Assembly (NCBI GenBank): GCA_030147525.1
Contig: JASBVF010000032.1
Coordinates: forward strand, 62,001-126,000
Direction of reading: 5' to 3'
Source: Bacteroidota bacterium
GTDB lineage: Bacteria; Bacteroidota; Bacteroidia; Chitinophagales; Saprospiraceae
Length of the DNA: 64,000 nt
This document shows positions 1-8,796 of this stretch, piece by piece. Each line of letters opens with the position of its first letter. The stretch's first letter is position 1. Position numbers and translations under genes: made by a program. The notes beneath the pieces are model-generated. The model made no database searches, had not been told where the DNA came from, and was given only the letters and a program-made list of their open reading frames with translations.

Positions 1-1403
1 CACCGGTACTCGCACTCACCGCCACTGCCACTGCTGAAGTAATCAACGACATTCAGGAACGGCTTGATTTCAAAAAAAAGCATGTTCATAAAAAAAGTTT
101 CAGCAGGGAAAACCTGGCCTACGTGGTATTGCCGGAGGAAAACAAAAAGGAGAAAATGTTAGACATCGTCCGCAAAATCAAAGGTAGCGGCATCGTTTAC
201 GCTCGAAACCGGAAGCTGACCAAAGAAATGGCCCGTTTCCTTGCGGAGCATAAAATCTCAGCTGACTACTACCACGCAGGCCTCACAACCGAGCAGCGGT
301 CCAGGAAGCAGGACGACTGGGTCGCTGGTAAAATCCGCATCATGGTTTGCACCAATGCCTTCGGCATGGGCATCGACAAACCGGACGTGCGGTCAGTGGT
401 TCACCTCGACTTGCCCGACAGCCTCGAAGCTTATTTTCAGGAAGCCGGCAGGGGTGGCAGGGATGGAAAAAAATCGTTTGCTGTCCTGCTTTACGCTCAC
501 GGTGATCGACTGATGCTGGAACGCAGCCTTGAAGTATCCTTCCCTCCCCTTTCTGAAATCCGGCAAACTTACCGGGCGCTGGGTAGCTTTTTCCAATTGG
601 CGGTTGGAGGGGGTGAATTTCAAAGTTTCGACTTCGACATCACTCTTTTTTGTAAAAACTTCAAACTGGATGTACTGAAAACTTACTCCTGCCTTAAAAT
701 TCTGGAGCAGGAAGGATGGATTGCCATGACGGAGTCCATTTATCTGCCGTCAAGTTTTATGGTAAAAGTCAACAGGGAACAGCTTTACGATTTTCAACTA
801 AAAAACCCAAAACTCGACATCCTCATCAAAACACTGCTCAGGCTCACCGAGGGGGCCTTTAATAACTTTGCTAACATCAATGAATACCAAATAGCAAGAG
901 TGCTGAAAGCCCCGGTCGAATCCGTCATACCGGCATTGCACCAAATGGACAAGGAAAATATTATTGACTACCGGCCCGCCAAAGACAAACCGCAAATCGT
1001 TTTCATCCGGGAGCGAGTGAACGCCGACAACCTGACCATCGACCTCGAACAGTACAACTTCCGGAAGGAACGATACGCATGGAGAATCCGAAAAGCGATT
1101 GAATACGCAACAACACCCCGCTGCCGCAGTGAGCAACTGCTGGCGTATTTTGGTGAAAAATCAGCACCCTGCGGCGTATGCGATGTTTGCCTCGGCAGAA
1201 CAAAGTCAGAGCTTTCCACCAATGATTACGAACGTTACAAATTGAAAATCAGCCAGTTGCTAAAAAAGGAACGACTCAGCGAACGACAAATACTGGAAGC
1301 TTTTTCATCTAACCGGCACCCTTTCGTCCTAAAGGCTCTGGAGTTTTTACTCGACGAAGGACTCATCGTAAGGGAAAGTGATTTGCTGACCTGGAAATCC
1401 TGA
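1..1403 (+). CDS. recQ: RecQ-family ATP-dependent DNA helicase (5' truncated)
   Basis: The reading frame is open from the first base of the window, so the true start and the N-terminal ATPase motifs lie upstream. Seen here are the LTATAT helicase motif (about nt 18-35), the second RecA-like lobe with YHAGL, then TNAFGMGIDKPDVR and the motif VI block QEAGRGGRDG. A four-cysteine zinc-binding region follows (RCRSEQLLAYFG, then CGVCDVC near nt 1171-1191), and a short helical tail ends the protein. No HRDC domain is visible. RecQ helicases unwind duplex DNA 3'-5' in repair and recombination. A GTG at 123 could be misread as a start, but the family homology continues upstream of it. The glycosyltransferase gene starts 3 bases after the stop, so the two are probably cotranscribed. 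Confidence 0.93.
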   Translation, partial: PVLALTATATAEVINDIQERLDFKKKHVHKKSFSRENLAYVVLPEENKKEKMLDIVRKIKGSGIVYARNRKLTKEMARFLAEHKISADYYHAGLTTEQRSRKQDDWVAGKIRIMVCTNAFGMGIDKPDVRSVVHLDLPDSLEAYFQEAGRGGRDGKKSFAVLLYAHGDRLMLERSLEVSFPPLSEIRQTYRALGSFFQLAVGGGEFQSFDFDITLFCKNFKLDVLKTYSCLKILEQEGWIAMTESIYLPSSFMVKVNREQLYDFQLKNPKLDILIKTLLRLTEGAFNNFANINEYQIARVLKAPVESVIPALHQMDKENIIDYRPAKDKPQIVFIRERVNADNLTIDLEQYNFRKERYAWRIRKAIEYATTPRCRSEQLLAYFGEKSAPCGVCDVCLGRTKSELSTNDYERYKLKISQLLKKERLSERQILEAFSSNRHPFVLKALEFLLDEGLIVRESDLLTWKS

Positions 1404-1405
1404 GC

Positions 1406-2518
1406 ATGAAAAAAATTATCTGCACCGTCACCAACGACCTCACTTTCGATCAACGGATGCTAAGGATTTGCTCGAGTCTGGCTGCTGCCGGGTTTGAAGT
1501 CACGTTGGTGGGGAGGGTGCTTCCTTCGTCCATTCCGCTTTCGCCTCAGCCATTCCGGCAAAAGCGGCTCCGGCTTTTTTTCAAAAAAGGCAAACTGTTC
1601 TACCTGGAGTACAATCTGCGACTGACGCTTTTTCTGCTTTTTTCCAAATTTGACATAGTCAATTCCATTGATCTCGACACCTTGCTTCCGGGTTTCGTTG
1701 TGTCAAAAATTCGAGGCAAAATCTGCGTGTACGATGCCCACGAGTACTTTACCGAAGTACCCGAAGTCGTCGAACGGCCGGGAGTTCAGCGTGTCTGGGA
1801 GTGGGTGGCCCGCATGATTATTCCAAGGTTAAAATACGCATACACGGTGTGCCACAGTTTGGCTGAAGTTTTTGAAAAAAAATACGGCACCAGCTTCGAA
1901 GTCATTCGCAACGTACCCTGGCAAAAGCCGCTTCCTCCCGAAAATTTTGAACAAAAAACTCAACCCTTCACCCTGCTCTACCAGGGCGTTTTAAACGATG
2001 GCCGGGGACTGGAAGAAGCAATCGAGGCGATGGCAGATCTTCCGGATGCAGTTTTGTGGCTTGCCGGTGAAGGTGACCTGTCGCAACATTTACGGTTGCT
2101 TACTACTCAACTGGGCGTAGAATCAAGGGTAAAATTCCTGGGCAAGGTGCCGCCTGACGAGCTTTCGAAGCTTACCCCACAAGCAGACCTCGGACTTAAC
2201 TTACTAAAAGCAAAAGGATTAAATTACTACTACTCCCTGGCCAACAAAGCCTTCGACTACGTTCAGGCAGGTCTGCCCTCCCTGAACATGGACTTTCCGG
2301 AGTATCGGCGAATCAACCGGGAGTATGAGGTGTTTTTACTATTAAAAAAGCTGGACGTTGCCTCCATTTCGGCAGCAGTGGAAAAATTGCGAAGCGACAA
2401 AGAGTTTTACAGGCAACTCGCAGCTAATTGCCGGGAAGCAGCCAATATCTTTACCTGGGAAAACGAAGAAAAAGTACTGTTAGGTTTTTACAAAAAAATA
2501 CAGGAGCAGCAACCTTGA
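1406..2518 (+). CDS. Glycosyltransferase, GT4-like (GT-B fold)
   Basis: A 370-residue protein with a two-domain GT-B layout. The N-terminal half has the family opening (KKIICTVTNDLTFDQRMLRI) and a DAHEYF motif. The C-terminal Rossmann half has LLYQGVLNDGRGLEEAIEA, a GEGDL turn, FLGKVP, and a donor-binding stretch NKAFDYVQAGLPSLNMDFPEY. The pattern fits retaining glycosyltransferases that use nucleotide sugars to build surface polysaccharide or glycolipid; donor and acceptor cannot be read from sequence. It has no signal peptide and probably works at the inner face of the cytoplasmic membrane. The start codon lies 2 bases after the recQ stop, which suggests translational coupling rather than a functional link. 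Convergent with the next gene. Confidence 0.85.
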   Translation: MKKIICTVTNDLTFDQRMLRICSSLAAAGFEVTLVGRVLPSSIPLSPQPFRQKRLRLFFKKGKLFYLEYNLRLTLFLLFSKFDIVNSIDLDTLLPGFVVSKIRGKICVYDAHEYFTEVPEVVERPGVQRVWEWVARMIIPRLKYAYTVCHSLAEVFEKKYGTSFEVIRNVPWQKPLPPENFEQKTQPFTLLYQGVLNDGRGLEEAIEAMADLPDAVLWLAGEGDLSQHLRLLTTQLGVESRVKFLGKVPPDELSKLTPQADLGLNLLKAKGLNYYYSLANKAFDYVQAGLPSLNMDFPEYRRINREYEVFLLLKKLDVASISAAVEKLRSDKEFYRQLAANCREAANIFTWENEEKVLLGFYKKIQEQQP

Positions 2519-2549
2519 AATGATCATAGTTCTCCCCAACTTATCAGCG

Positions 2550-2966
2550 TCAGAGTGCGTCGGTGGAATCCACTTCAGTTTGGGCAGCTACGGCGCTCTT
2601 GAGCTGAAGACGGAAGGGATAATTGTTGATGGTCATTTTGAAAACAAGCAATGAATCCGTGAGATTTTCAATGGTGTAAGTGACCGGAGGCTCACTTTTC
2701 TGCATGATTTCGGTTCCTGAAAATTCGTAATCAAACTCATCGTCCAGCAAAGTTGGTGTCAGATTGGTTCGCATTTTACCATCCTCATCAAATTCGTAGT
2801 AGGTATCGGTCAGCGTTTCGGTTTGTTTGCCATTGCGCCATGCCTTGTCAATTTCCCAGCGGCCGGTGAGCAGGTTTTGGCTAAATGCAGGTTGCTTGGG
2901 TTCGTCTTTGCATGCCGACAGGATCGACAGAATTACAAATAGGGACAAAGTGATGAAGGAACGCAT
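2550..2966 (-). CDS. Lipocalin-like lipoprotein, unknown function
   Basis: A 138-residue protein with a lipoprotein signal peptide: a hydrophobic stretch and the lipobox ILSAC, with the Cys near residue 19. The mature part begins with LTGRWEIDKAWRNGKQ and has a series of short beta-strand segments, including YYEFDEDGKM and YTIENLTDSLLVFKM. This matches the small lipocalin-like lipoproteins common in Bacteroidota ('GxW' opening followed by an antiparallel barrel). Function is not known for most members. A TATTTTTG promoter element on the minus strand lies about 120 bases upstream. The gene is convergent with the glycosyltransferase, with only 31 bases between the stops. Confidence 0.7.
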   Translation of the reverse strand: MRSFITLSLFVILSILSACKDEPKQPAFSQNLLTGRWEIDKAWRNGKQTETLTDTYYEFDEDGKMRTNLTPTLLDDEFDYEFSGTEIMQKSEPPVTYTIENLTDSLLVFKMTINNYPFRLQLKSAVAAQTEVDSTDAL

Positions 2967-3086
2967 ATTTCAGAGAGTTCATAGTGCCGTTTCAGGCTGA
3001 TTATCAGCGAATTGCGGCAATTAGTGATCAATTTTTGTTTACACCAAAACACAGGGCGGGAAAGTCCAGCCATGCAATTTTAACCA

Positions 3087-3128
3087 CAAAAATAACAGAA
3101 TCCTGATTACATGCGCCAACTGGCGCAA
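3087..3128 (-). promoter_or_regulatory. Candidate promoter with overlapping palindrome upstream of the lipocalin-like lipoprotein
   Basis: On the minus strand TATTTTTG (3087-3094) fits the Bacteroidota TAnnTTTG element. A TTG (3117-3119) sits 22 bases upstream as the -33 element. The palindrome TGCGCC-AACT-GGCGCA (about 3112-3128) overlaps the -33 element, which is where a repressor could bind. The rest of the 2967-3370 gap shows no gene. Confidence 0.4.
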
Positions 3129-3311
3129 TTCAGGCAGGGAATGTTGTATACTTTGAGTCGACGAATTTAAGATCAACAGACAGTCAACCTTCCAGGTTTC
3201 CGATATATTTTAATCGTAAACCAATTTTATTTAACTGTAATCTCACATCCACCGCCCTACCCAACCATTTTGACCCGGTTACCTGTCTTAACCGATAGCA
3301 TCCGGATGTTG

Positions 3312-3319
3312 TAATTTTG
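3312..3319 (+). promoter_or_regulatory. TAnnTTTG promoter element for the LVIVD-type lipoprotein
   Basis: TAATTTTG lies 51 bases upstream of the ATG at 3371. It matches the -7 element of the primary Bacteroidota sigma factor. No TTG is found at the usual 19-22 base spacing, so the call rests on the -7 element alone. Confidence 0.5.
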
Positions 3320-3370
3320 TGTTTTAAACTAAAATCACAATCCAGCTCCTTCAACATTAATTCTACAATT

Positions 3371-4648
3371 ATGAAGACGAATCATTTTTTACTCCTCGTA
3401 CTGACTACCCTACTGGGTTTCACTACCCAAAGCTGCCTGAAAGATAAATGTGAGCGTACGGTATCCTACATCAAAGTGGAGCCAGTGTTCAAATCGTTAG
3501 CTGAAATTCACAGCGGCGAAGTCGTATCCGAAGCTCCGAGGGAGCTCAAAAACCCAGGAAAGATTTACTACTACAACAATCAGATTTTTGTAAACGAACG
3601 GCGGGAAGGCATCCACGTCATCGACAATTCTGACCCTGCCAATCCGGTGAACACCGGCTTTATCAGCATTCCCGGCAACGAAGACATGGCGATCAAAAAC
3701 GGCCTGCTCTATGCCAATAGTTACATCGACCTATTGACTATCAATCTCAATGATTATCAACTGATTAGCCGTACTGAAAACGTTTTTCCGCCACTTTGGG
3801 AAGATGTCCAGAACAACCAGGTGGCTGTGTATTACCAGGAAACTCCGGTTACGGAGGTAATGGATTGTGAATCATACGGCGGCCTGTACAGGCATAAAGA
3901 CGAATTGATTGACTTCGGAGGATTTAACGCTGATGTATCAGTATTGTCTTCCAGTTCATCAGAGGCAAGTGGAGGCACAGGAATCGGCGGTTCGATGGCA
4001 CGTTTTACAATTGTCAACAATTATCTCTACGTCGTAGACGATTTCAATCTTAACGTTTTTGATCTTACGCAAGCTACGGCCCCCACCCAGGCAAGCACTG
4101 TAAACATTGGCTGGGGTATTGAAACAATCTTCCCATATGAAGACAAGCTTTTCATCGGCTCTAACAGCGGTATGTTTATTTTTGACAATAGCAATCCAAC
4201 CATGCCTTCCATGCTGGCTTCATTTGCTCACGCAACGGCCTGCGACCCGGTGGTTGTGAAGGATAATTTTGCCTACGTCACACTTCGGGATGGCACCAAC
4301 TGCGAAGGTTTCAACAACCAACTTGACCTCGTTGACATTTCCAATATCACGAATCCATTTTTGGTGAAGTCCTTTCCGATGGATAACCCACACGGTCTTT
4401 CCATCAAAAACAACAGCCTGTTTCTATGTGAGGGCAGCTTTGGTTTAAAGTCCTTTGACATCACAGACCCCGCTGCGCTGAACCAGCATTTGCTCGATCA
4501 TGAAAAAGGACTGCATGCTTTTGATGCTATCGCTTTGCCGGGAGGCGCCAATTTGCTGCTCGTAATTGGCGATGATGGTTTTTACCAGTACAATTTTGAC
4601 GATCCGGCCAACCTGAAGCTGATGAGCAAGATTCCGGTAAATCGTTAA
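3371..4648 (+). CDS. LVIVD-repeat beta-propeller lipoprotein
   Basis: A 425-residue protein with a lipoprotein signal peptide ending LLGFTTQSC. The body has repeated segments of the type 'IHVIDNSDPANPV', 'LNVFDLTQATAPTQ', 'MFIFDNSNPTMPSMLASF', 'LDLVDISNITNPFLV' and 'LKSFDITDPAALN'. These are LVIVD-type blades with D-I/N-S/T-xP cores and suggest a propeller exposed at the cell surface or in the periplasm. The family has no defined biochemical activity. The start at 3371 was chosen because the signal peptide begins there; an upstream TTG at 3317 lies within the promoter. A terminator-like hairpin follows at 4739. Confidence 0.75.
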   Translation: MKTNHFLLLVLTTLLGFTTQSCLKDKCERTVSYIKVEPVFKSLAEIHSGEVVSEAPRELKNPGKIYYYNNQIFVNERREGIHVIDNSDPANPVNTGFISIPGNEDMAIKNGLLYANSYIDLLTINLNDYQLISRTENVFPPLWEDVQNNQVAVYYQETPVTEVMDCESYGGLYRHKDELIDFGGFNADVSVLSSSSSEASGGTGIGGSMARFTIVNNYLYVVDDFNLNVFDLTQATAPTQASTVNIGWGIETIFPYEDKLFIGSNSGMFIFDNSNPTMPSMLASFAHATACDPVVVKDNFAYVTLRDGTNCEGFNNQLDLVDISNITNPFLVKSFPMDNPHGLSIKNNSLFLCEGSFGLKSFDITDPAALNQHLLDHEKGLHAFDAIALPGGANLLLVIGDDGFYQYNFDDPANLKLMSKIPVNR

Positions 4649-4738
4649 AGCCCGCAAAAACTATGAAATTTCAGATAATACGTTTCGGTTTGCTGTTTTA
4701 ACCCAAAACCGGGATCAACCTTTCTGAGTATTATTAAA

Positions 4739-4773
4739 AGTCTGCCGGAGATACTCCCGGTAGGCTTTTTTTC
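4739..4773 (+). terminator. Rho-independent terminator
   Basis: A 10-bp stem (AGTCTGCCGG with CCGGTAGGCT, two G-U pairs), an 8-base loop and a following run of seven T. It ends the transcript of the LVIVD-repeat lipoprotein gene. Confidence 0.7.
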
Positions 4774-4946
4774 TAAAATTGAAAAAAGCTATATTTCCTA
4801 TTACAAGATGGAATTTTGAAATTTGCCGCAGCCATAAGATTGTTGCCGGCACTTCACAATGTCCTACAACAGCAGATGCAATACCACTGCAAAAACATCG
4901 TTCAAAATATGGCATTTTACCGGCCAGAAATCTGAAAAACAGTTAC

Positions 4947-5627
4947 ATGAAAAATATACTTGCACTTCTTGTTTTCACCACTTGTGCACTTTGCCAGGTG
5001 AGTGGTCAAATTGGCTTTTCCGGTGCCTACAAAACCTTCACGGCCGATAGCTGGGATGATTATTTCCGAAGTGAGTTTGCAGAAAACCCAGGTTCGGCAA
5101 CAGGGTACGCCGCAGCTGTGAATTACTGGTTCCGGCTCAAAAACCGCCGGATAGAGTTTTTGCCGGAGCTTAGTTACGAGCGCTTCGAAAACATGGCCGG
5201 GACGTCCAATTTTGAGCACCGTATCCTTGGTTTTTATTTCAACACCAATATTTATCCATTCGATTTTGAAAGTGACTGTGACTGCCCGACCTGGTCGAAA
5301 ACGGGTAATTTTTTCACGAAAGGATTTTTTATTCAAGTTTCACCCGGCATCTGGCAATTGCACAACCGGTACGAAACTGACCAGCAATATGAAGACGAAA
5401 ACCTGACGTGGGCCATCGGCGGAGGCGCCGGGCTGGACCTCGGCATCTCTGATTTTCTCACCGTTACACCGATGGTAAAAATGTATTATTCGCCGGACAA
5501 CACCTGGAATAACCTGCCTGGCTTTAGCAGCGAAGCTGTTGCGGTGAGTTCAAACATCCGCCAATTGTACGCCGGATTGAAAATTGGTTTTCGCTGGCAA
5601 CAGGAGCCTAAGTTCCGGCGCCGCTGA
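4947..5627 (+). CDS. Outer-membrane beta-barrel-like protein
   Basis: A 226-residue protein with a signal peptide (MKNILALLVFTTCALCQVSGQ). The rest alternates in amphipathic strands (AAAVNYWFRL, RRIEFLPELSYERF, HRILGFYFNTNIYPF, FFIQVSPGIWQL, LTWAIGGGAGLDLGIS, LTVTPMVKMYYS) and ends with an aromatic strand (LYAGLKIGFRW). This is the pattern of a small outer-membrane barrel of the OmpW/'porin family' kind in Bacteroidota. A DCDCP segment near residue 105 could hold a disulfide. The frame is open further upstream to 4779, but the signal peptide fixes the start at 4947. Function not recognised. Confidence 0.65.
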   Translation: MKNILALLVFTTCALCQVSGQIGFSGAYKTFTADSWDDYFRSEFAENPGSATGYAAAVNYWFRLKNRRIEFLPELSYERFENMAGTSNFEHRILGFYFNTNIYPFDFESDCDCPTWSKTGNFFTKGFFIQVSPGIWQLHNRYETDQQYEDENLTWAIGGGAGLDLGISDFLTVTPMVKMYYSPDNTWNNLPGFSSEAVAVSSNIRQLYAGLKIGFRWQQEPKFRRR

Positions 5628-5708
5628 TTTTTCACAAAAGCCTGTCAGATGCAAGGAATTCCTGTTAACAAAAATATTCAACCAGATAGAAACTGAACCA
5701 AAAAAGAT

Positions 5709-5716
5709 TACCTTTG
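5709..5716 (+). promoter_or_regulatory. TAnnTTTG promoter element for rpsO
   Basis: TACCTTTG followed by CGCC, 158 bases before the rpsO ATG. The 12-mer TACCTTTGCGCC recurs at the typA promoter on the other strand (48035-48046). No -33 TTG is visible at 20 bases. Confidence 0.55.
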
Positions 5717-5720
5717 CGCC

Positions 5721-5836
5721 GCTGTAACTGATTTTCGTAATCACTAACGGCTGAAAACAGGTGAGCGCCAGGCTGCTTTTTCACAATAATCGTCTTACTA
5801 TCAAGCGATTAGAAAAAAAACGCAGCAGGTTACAGC
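5721..5836 (+). ncRNA. Candidate structured 5' leader of rpsO mRNA
   Basis: The roughly 150-base leader between promoter and ATG can form nested helices. The outer helix is GCTGTAAC (5721-5728) with GTTACAGC (5829-5836). The middle helix is GCTGC plus a T run (5772-5781) with an A run plus GCAGC (5813-5826). The inner helix is TAATCG (5787-5792) with CGATTA (5806-5811). S15 represses its own synthesis by binding leader RNA in several phyla, each with a different RNA fold, so this is a reasonable candidate. The pairings are seen in sequence; the regulatory role is inference. Confidence 0.45.
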
Positions 5837-5873
5837 ACCGTTCACCGGGTTTTCGCACAATACACAAATCTAA

Positions 5874-6149
5874 ATGGCGGTTTATCTAACCAGCGAGAAA
5901 AAGAACGAAATCTTTAAAGAATACGGTGGAGATGAGAAAAACACCGGTTCGATTGAAGGTCAAGTTGCCTTGTTTACTTACCGAATCAAAAGTCTTTCAG
6001 AGCACCTGAATTCATTCAAAAAAGATCACACAACCCGTCGTGCATTGCTTGCCATGGTAGGCAAGCGGAAGCGGCTCCTTGAGTATCTGAAAAAAAGAGA
6101 TATTCAGAAATACCGGGAACTGATCAGCAAGTTGGGTATTCGTGGATAA
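5874..6149 (+). CDS. rpsO: 30S ribosomal protein S15
   Basis: A 91-residue protein of the usual S15 length. It carries the family's diagnostic blocks: the N-terminal helix LTSEKKNEIFKEYG, then TGSIEGQVALFTYRIKSLSEHL, HTTRRALLAMVGKRKRLLEYL and a C-terminal YRELISKLGIRG. S15 binds 16S rRNA in the central domain and is a primary assembly protein of the small subunit. The neighbour downstream is pnp, the classical rpsO-pnp pairing, but here a strong terminator and 317 bases separate them. The long leader suggests autogenous control. Confidence 0.97.
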   Translation: MAVYLTSEKKNEIFKEYGGDEKNTGSIEGQVALFTYRIKSLSEHLNSFKKDHTTRRALLAMVGKRKRLLEYLKKRDIQKYRELISKLGIRG

Positions 6150-6160
6150 GACATCAATGA

Positions 6161-6193
6161 AAAAGTGTTTCGCATTTTGCGGAACACTTTTTC
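6161..6193 (+). terminator. Rho-independent terminator of rpsO
   Basis: The stem AAAAGTGTTTCGCA pairs with TGCGGAACACTTTT around a short loop and is followed by further T. It lies 12 bases after the rpsO stop. The rest of the 6194-6466 gap holds no gene or clear TAnnTTTG promoter, though pnp needs its own start site or read-through from rpsO. Confidence 0.85.
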
Positions 6194-6466
6194 CATTCAC
6201 TCGCTGGTTCGAAGCACAAAAATCGCTACGACAATTCTCTCCCAAGCGTCCTCTTCAGCAAAAGGAATTTTCAGAAAGATGAAGAATGTTGATTTGGGAA
6301 ATCGTTTGAACACTGACCCTTACAACTCACCGGCGACCTGTTTGACCGGAATATCATCATCAGCTGTATGAGACCAAAACAATACAATCTAACAACAAGA
6401 TTATACAGTGTCCTAAATCATAATCATGGTTCAACAACCTGTTGAATCGCTAACTAATTTTTTAAA

Positions 6467-8710
6467 ATGGGTAAACAAATTCCTATCACTACCTCCTTCA
6501 ACCTGCCCGACGGCAGGGAGGTTACGATTGAGACTGGCAAACTGGCTGCCCAGGCCGATGGTTCAGTCGTTGTAAGAGTAGGCAACACGATGATTTTCGC
6601 ATCGGTTGTTGCTGCTAAAAAAGTCCGTGAAGGACAATCGTTTTTTCCGCTATCAGTCGATTATCAGGAAAAATTTGCAAGCGCCGGTCGTATTCCGGGC
6701 AACTTCTTCCGTCGTGAGTCAAAACTTTCTGATTACGAGGTTTTGATTTCCCGATTGGTAGACAGGGCTATTCGTCCGCTCTTTCCTGATGGGTTCATGG
6801 AAGACACGCAGGTAATCATCAACCTGATTTCCGCTGACAAAAACGTGCCGCCGGATGCCTTCGTCGCACTGGCCGCTTCAGCTGCACTCACTATCTCCGA
6901 AATTCCTTGGCAAGGGCCAATTTCCGAAGTTCGTGTAGCGAGAATCAATGGCAGTTTTCACATCAATCCGAACAAGTCGGATCTTGAAAATGCCGACATT
7001 AACCTCATCGTCGCCGCCGATGCTAAAAACATCATGATGGTGGAAGGCGAAGCTAAAGAATGCTCAGAGCGTGACCTCGTTGACGCCATCCGCCATGCTC
7101 ACGACGCCATCAAAGTACAGTGTCAGGCTCAGCTCGACCTCGCCCAGAAGGTGGGAGGTCCTGCACTGAATAAGCGTGAGTTTGAAGGGCTGCCCGAAAA
7201 TGAAGAAATCAAAAATCGTGTTGCCGAACTGGCAAAAGATAAAATTTACGAAGTAGCCAAAGCTTTCCTCGAAAAGCAGGAACGTAAAAACCGCCTGGAG
7301 GAAATCCAGAATGAAGTGGTCGAAAAGATCACCGAAGAGAAAGGCGAAGAGTTCATGGAAGAAAACGCCGGCCTGACCGAACGTTACTTTGACGAACTAA
7401 AGAAAAAAGTCGTTCGCAGCATGGTCTTGAATGACGGCGTTCGCCTCGACGGCCGTAAACCTGACGAGATTCGCCACATCTGGAGCGAAATCGACTACCT
7501 GCCTTCTCCACACGGTTCTGCGGTTTTCACCCGTGGTGAAACCCAGGCACTGACCAGCGTTACACTGGGTACGAAGCTGGATGAAATGATGATCGACAAT
7601 GCGCTGGAGCAGTCTTATGAAAAATTCATCCTGCACTACAACTTCCCACCCTACTCTGTCGGTGAAACGAAGCCGCTGCGTGGTCCGGGCCGCCGTGAAG
7701 TTGGACACGCCAACCTCGCCAGCCGTTCCATCAAGCAGGTAATGCCGGAAGATTTTCCTTACACTGTCAGAGTAGTCTCAGACATTCTCGAAAGTAACGG
7801 TTCTTCCTCCATGGCTACAGTTTGCGCAGGCTCACTGGCCCTCATGGATGCAGGTGTTCAACTCAAATCTGCCATCTCCGGTATTGCCATGGGTATGATC
7901 GCAGAAGACGGCAAAGCTGCCATCCTCAGCGATATCCTCGGAGACGAAGATGCGCTCGGTGACATGGACTTCAAAGTAACCGGTACCAAAAACGGTATTT
8001 GCGGTTGCCAGATGGACATCAAAATCGATGGTCTTTCTTTCGAGTTGCTCGAACAGGCGCTCATCCAGGCTAAAGCCGGCCGCCTGCATATTTTGGATAA
8101 AATGTCAGAAGCAATTGCTGAACCAAGAGAAGACCTCAAGCCTCATGCTCCGAGAATCGTGGAACTCATCATCGACAAGAGTTTCATTGGCGCCGTCATT
8201 GGCCCTGGTGGCAAGATCATTCAGGAAATCCAAAGTACAACCGGCACAATTATCAACATTACCGAAGTTGGCGATCAGGGAATTGTAAATGTTGCCAGCC
8301 CAGACAAGGAAAGCATCGATGCTGCTGTCAGCCGTATCAAGCAAATCACTTTCATGCCATCCGAGGGCGATGTTTACGACGCAGTCGTAAAAACAGTTAT
8401 GCCTTACGGTGTGTTTGTTGAATTCTCTGGCAAAAGCGGCTTGTTGCACGTGACTGAAATGTCACACTCCCGCATTGACAAAGTGGAAGATGTCTTTCAG
8501 GAAGGCGATCCGGTCAAGGTTAAACTGATCGGCATCGACAAGAAAACAGGCAAATTCCGCTTGTCTCGCAAGGCACTCATGCCTCGCCCTAACGGCGCTC
8601 CCGACGATGATGGTGTAGGAGAGGATCGTGGCGGCGACAGAGGTGGTCGTGGCGGCGGAAGAGGCGGCCGTGGCGGTGGCGGAAACTACAGAGGTGGTGG
8701 CCGTCGTTAA
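6467..8710 (+). CDS. pnp: Polyribonucleotide nucleotidyltransferase (PNPase)
   Basis: A 747-residue protein. Two RNase PH-like domains are separated by an all-helical linker: domain 1 at about residues 10-225 and domain 2 at about 310-555, the latter with the block GPGRREVGHANLASRS. A KH domain follows (VELIIDKSFIGAVIGPGGKIIQEI, about 565-625), then an S1 domain (GDVYDAVVKTVMPYGVFVEFSGKSGLLHVTEMS, about 635-705). PNPase degrades RNA 3'-5' by phosphorolysis and can add heteropolymeric tails, usually as a trimer within a degradosome. The last 30 residues are almost only Gly and Arg (RGG repeats), an RNA-binding tail absent from the E. coli enzyme. Confidence 0.97.
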   Translation: MGKQIPITTSFNLPDGREVTIETGKLAAQADGSVVVRVGNTMIFASVVAAKKVREGQSFFPLSVDYQEKFASAGRIPGNFFRRESKLSDYEVLISRLVDRAIRPLFPDGFMEDTQVIINLISADKNVPPDAFVALAASAALTISEIPWQGPISEVRVARINGSFHINPNKSDLENADINLIVAADAKNIMMVEGEAKECSERDLVDAIRHAHDAIKVQCQAQLDLAQKVGGPALNKREFEGLPENEEIKNRVAELAKDKIYEVAKAFLEKQERKNRLEEIQNEVVEKITEEKGEEFMEENAGLTERYFDELKKKVVRSMVLNDGVRLDGRKPDEIRHIWSEIDYLPSPHGSAVFTRGETQALTSVTLGTKLDEMMIDNALEQSYEKFILHYNFPPYSVGETKPLRGPGRREVGHANLASRSIKQVMPEDFPYTVRVVSDILESNGSSSMATVCAGSLALMDAGVQLKSAISGIAMGMIAEDGKAAILSDILGDEDALGDMDFKVTGTKNGICGCQMDIKIDGLSFELLEQALIQAKAGRLHILDKMSEAIAEPREDLKPHAPRIVELIIDKSFIGAVIGPGGKIIQEIQSTTGTIINITEVGDQGIVNVASPDKESIDAAVSRIKQITFMPSEGDVYDAVVKTVMPYGVFVEFSGKSGLLHVTEMSHSRIDKVEDVFQEGDPVKVKLIGIDKKTGKFRLSRKALMPRPNGAPDDDGVGEDRGGDRGGRGGGRGGRGGGGNYRGGGRR

Positions 8711-8736
8711 TAACTGACGCTGAATTTTTAGCAATA

Positions 8737-8776
8737 AAAAAGCGGTCTGCCGGGTTCATCCTCGCAGGCCGCTTTT
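8737..8776. terminator. Bidirectional terminator between pnp and the RDD gene
   Basis: AAAAGCGGTCTGC pairs with GCAGGCCGCTTTT around a loop. A tracts on the left and T tracts on the right make it work on both strands. It sits between two convergent genes. Confidence 0.85.
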
Positions 8777-8796
8777 CATTTTCTTGAAAGCTGAAC

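Noticed and set aside
6165-6371. 68-codon plus-strand frame between rpsO and pnp
   Set aside because: It begins inside the rpsO terminator stem and has no recognisable product.
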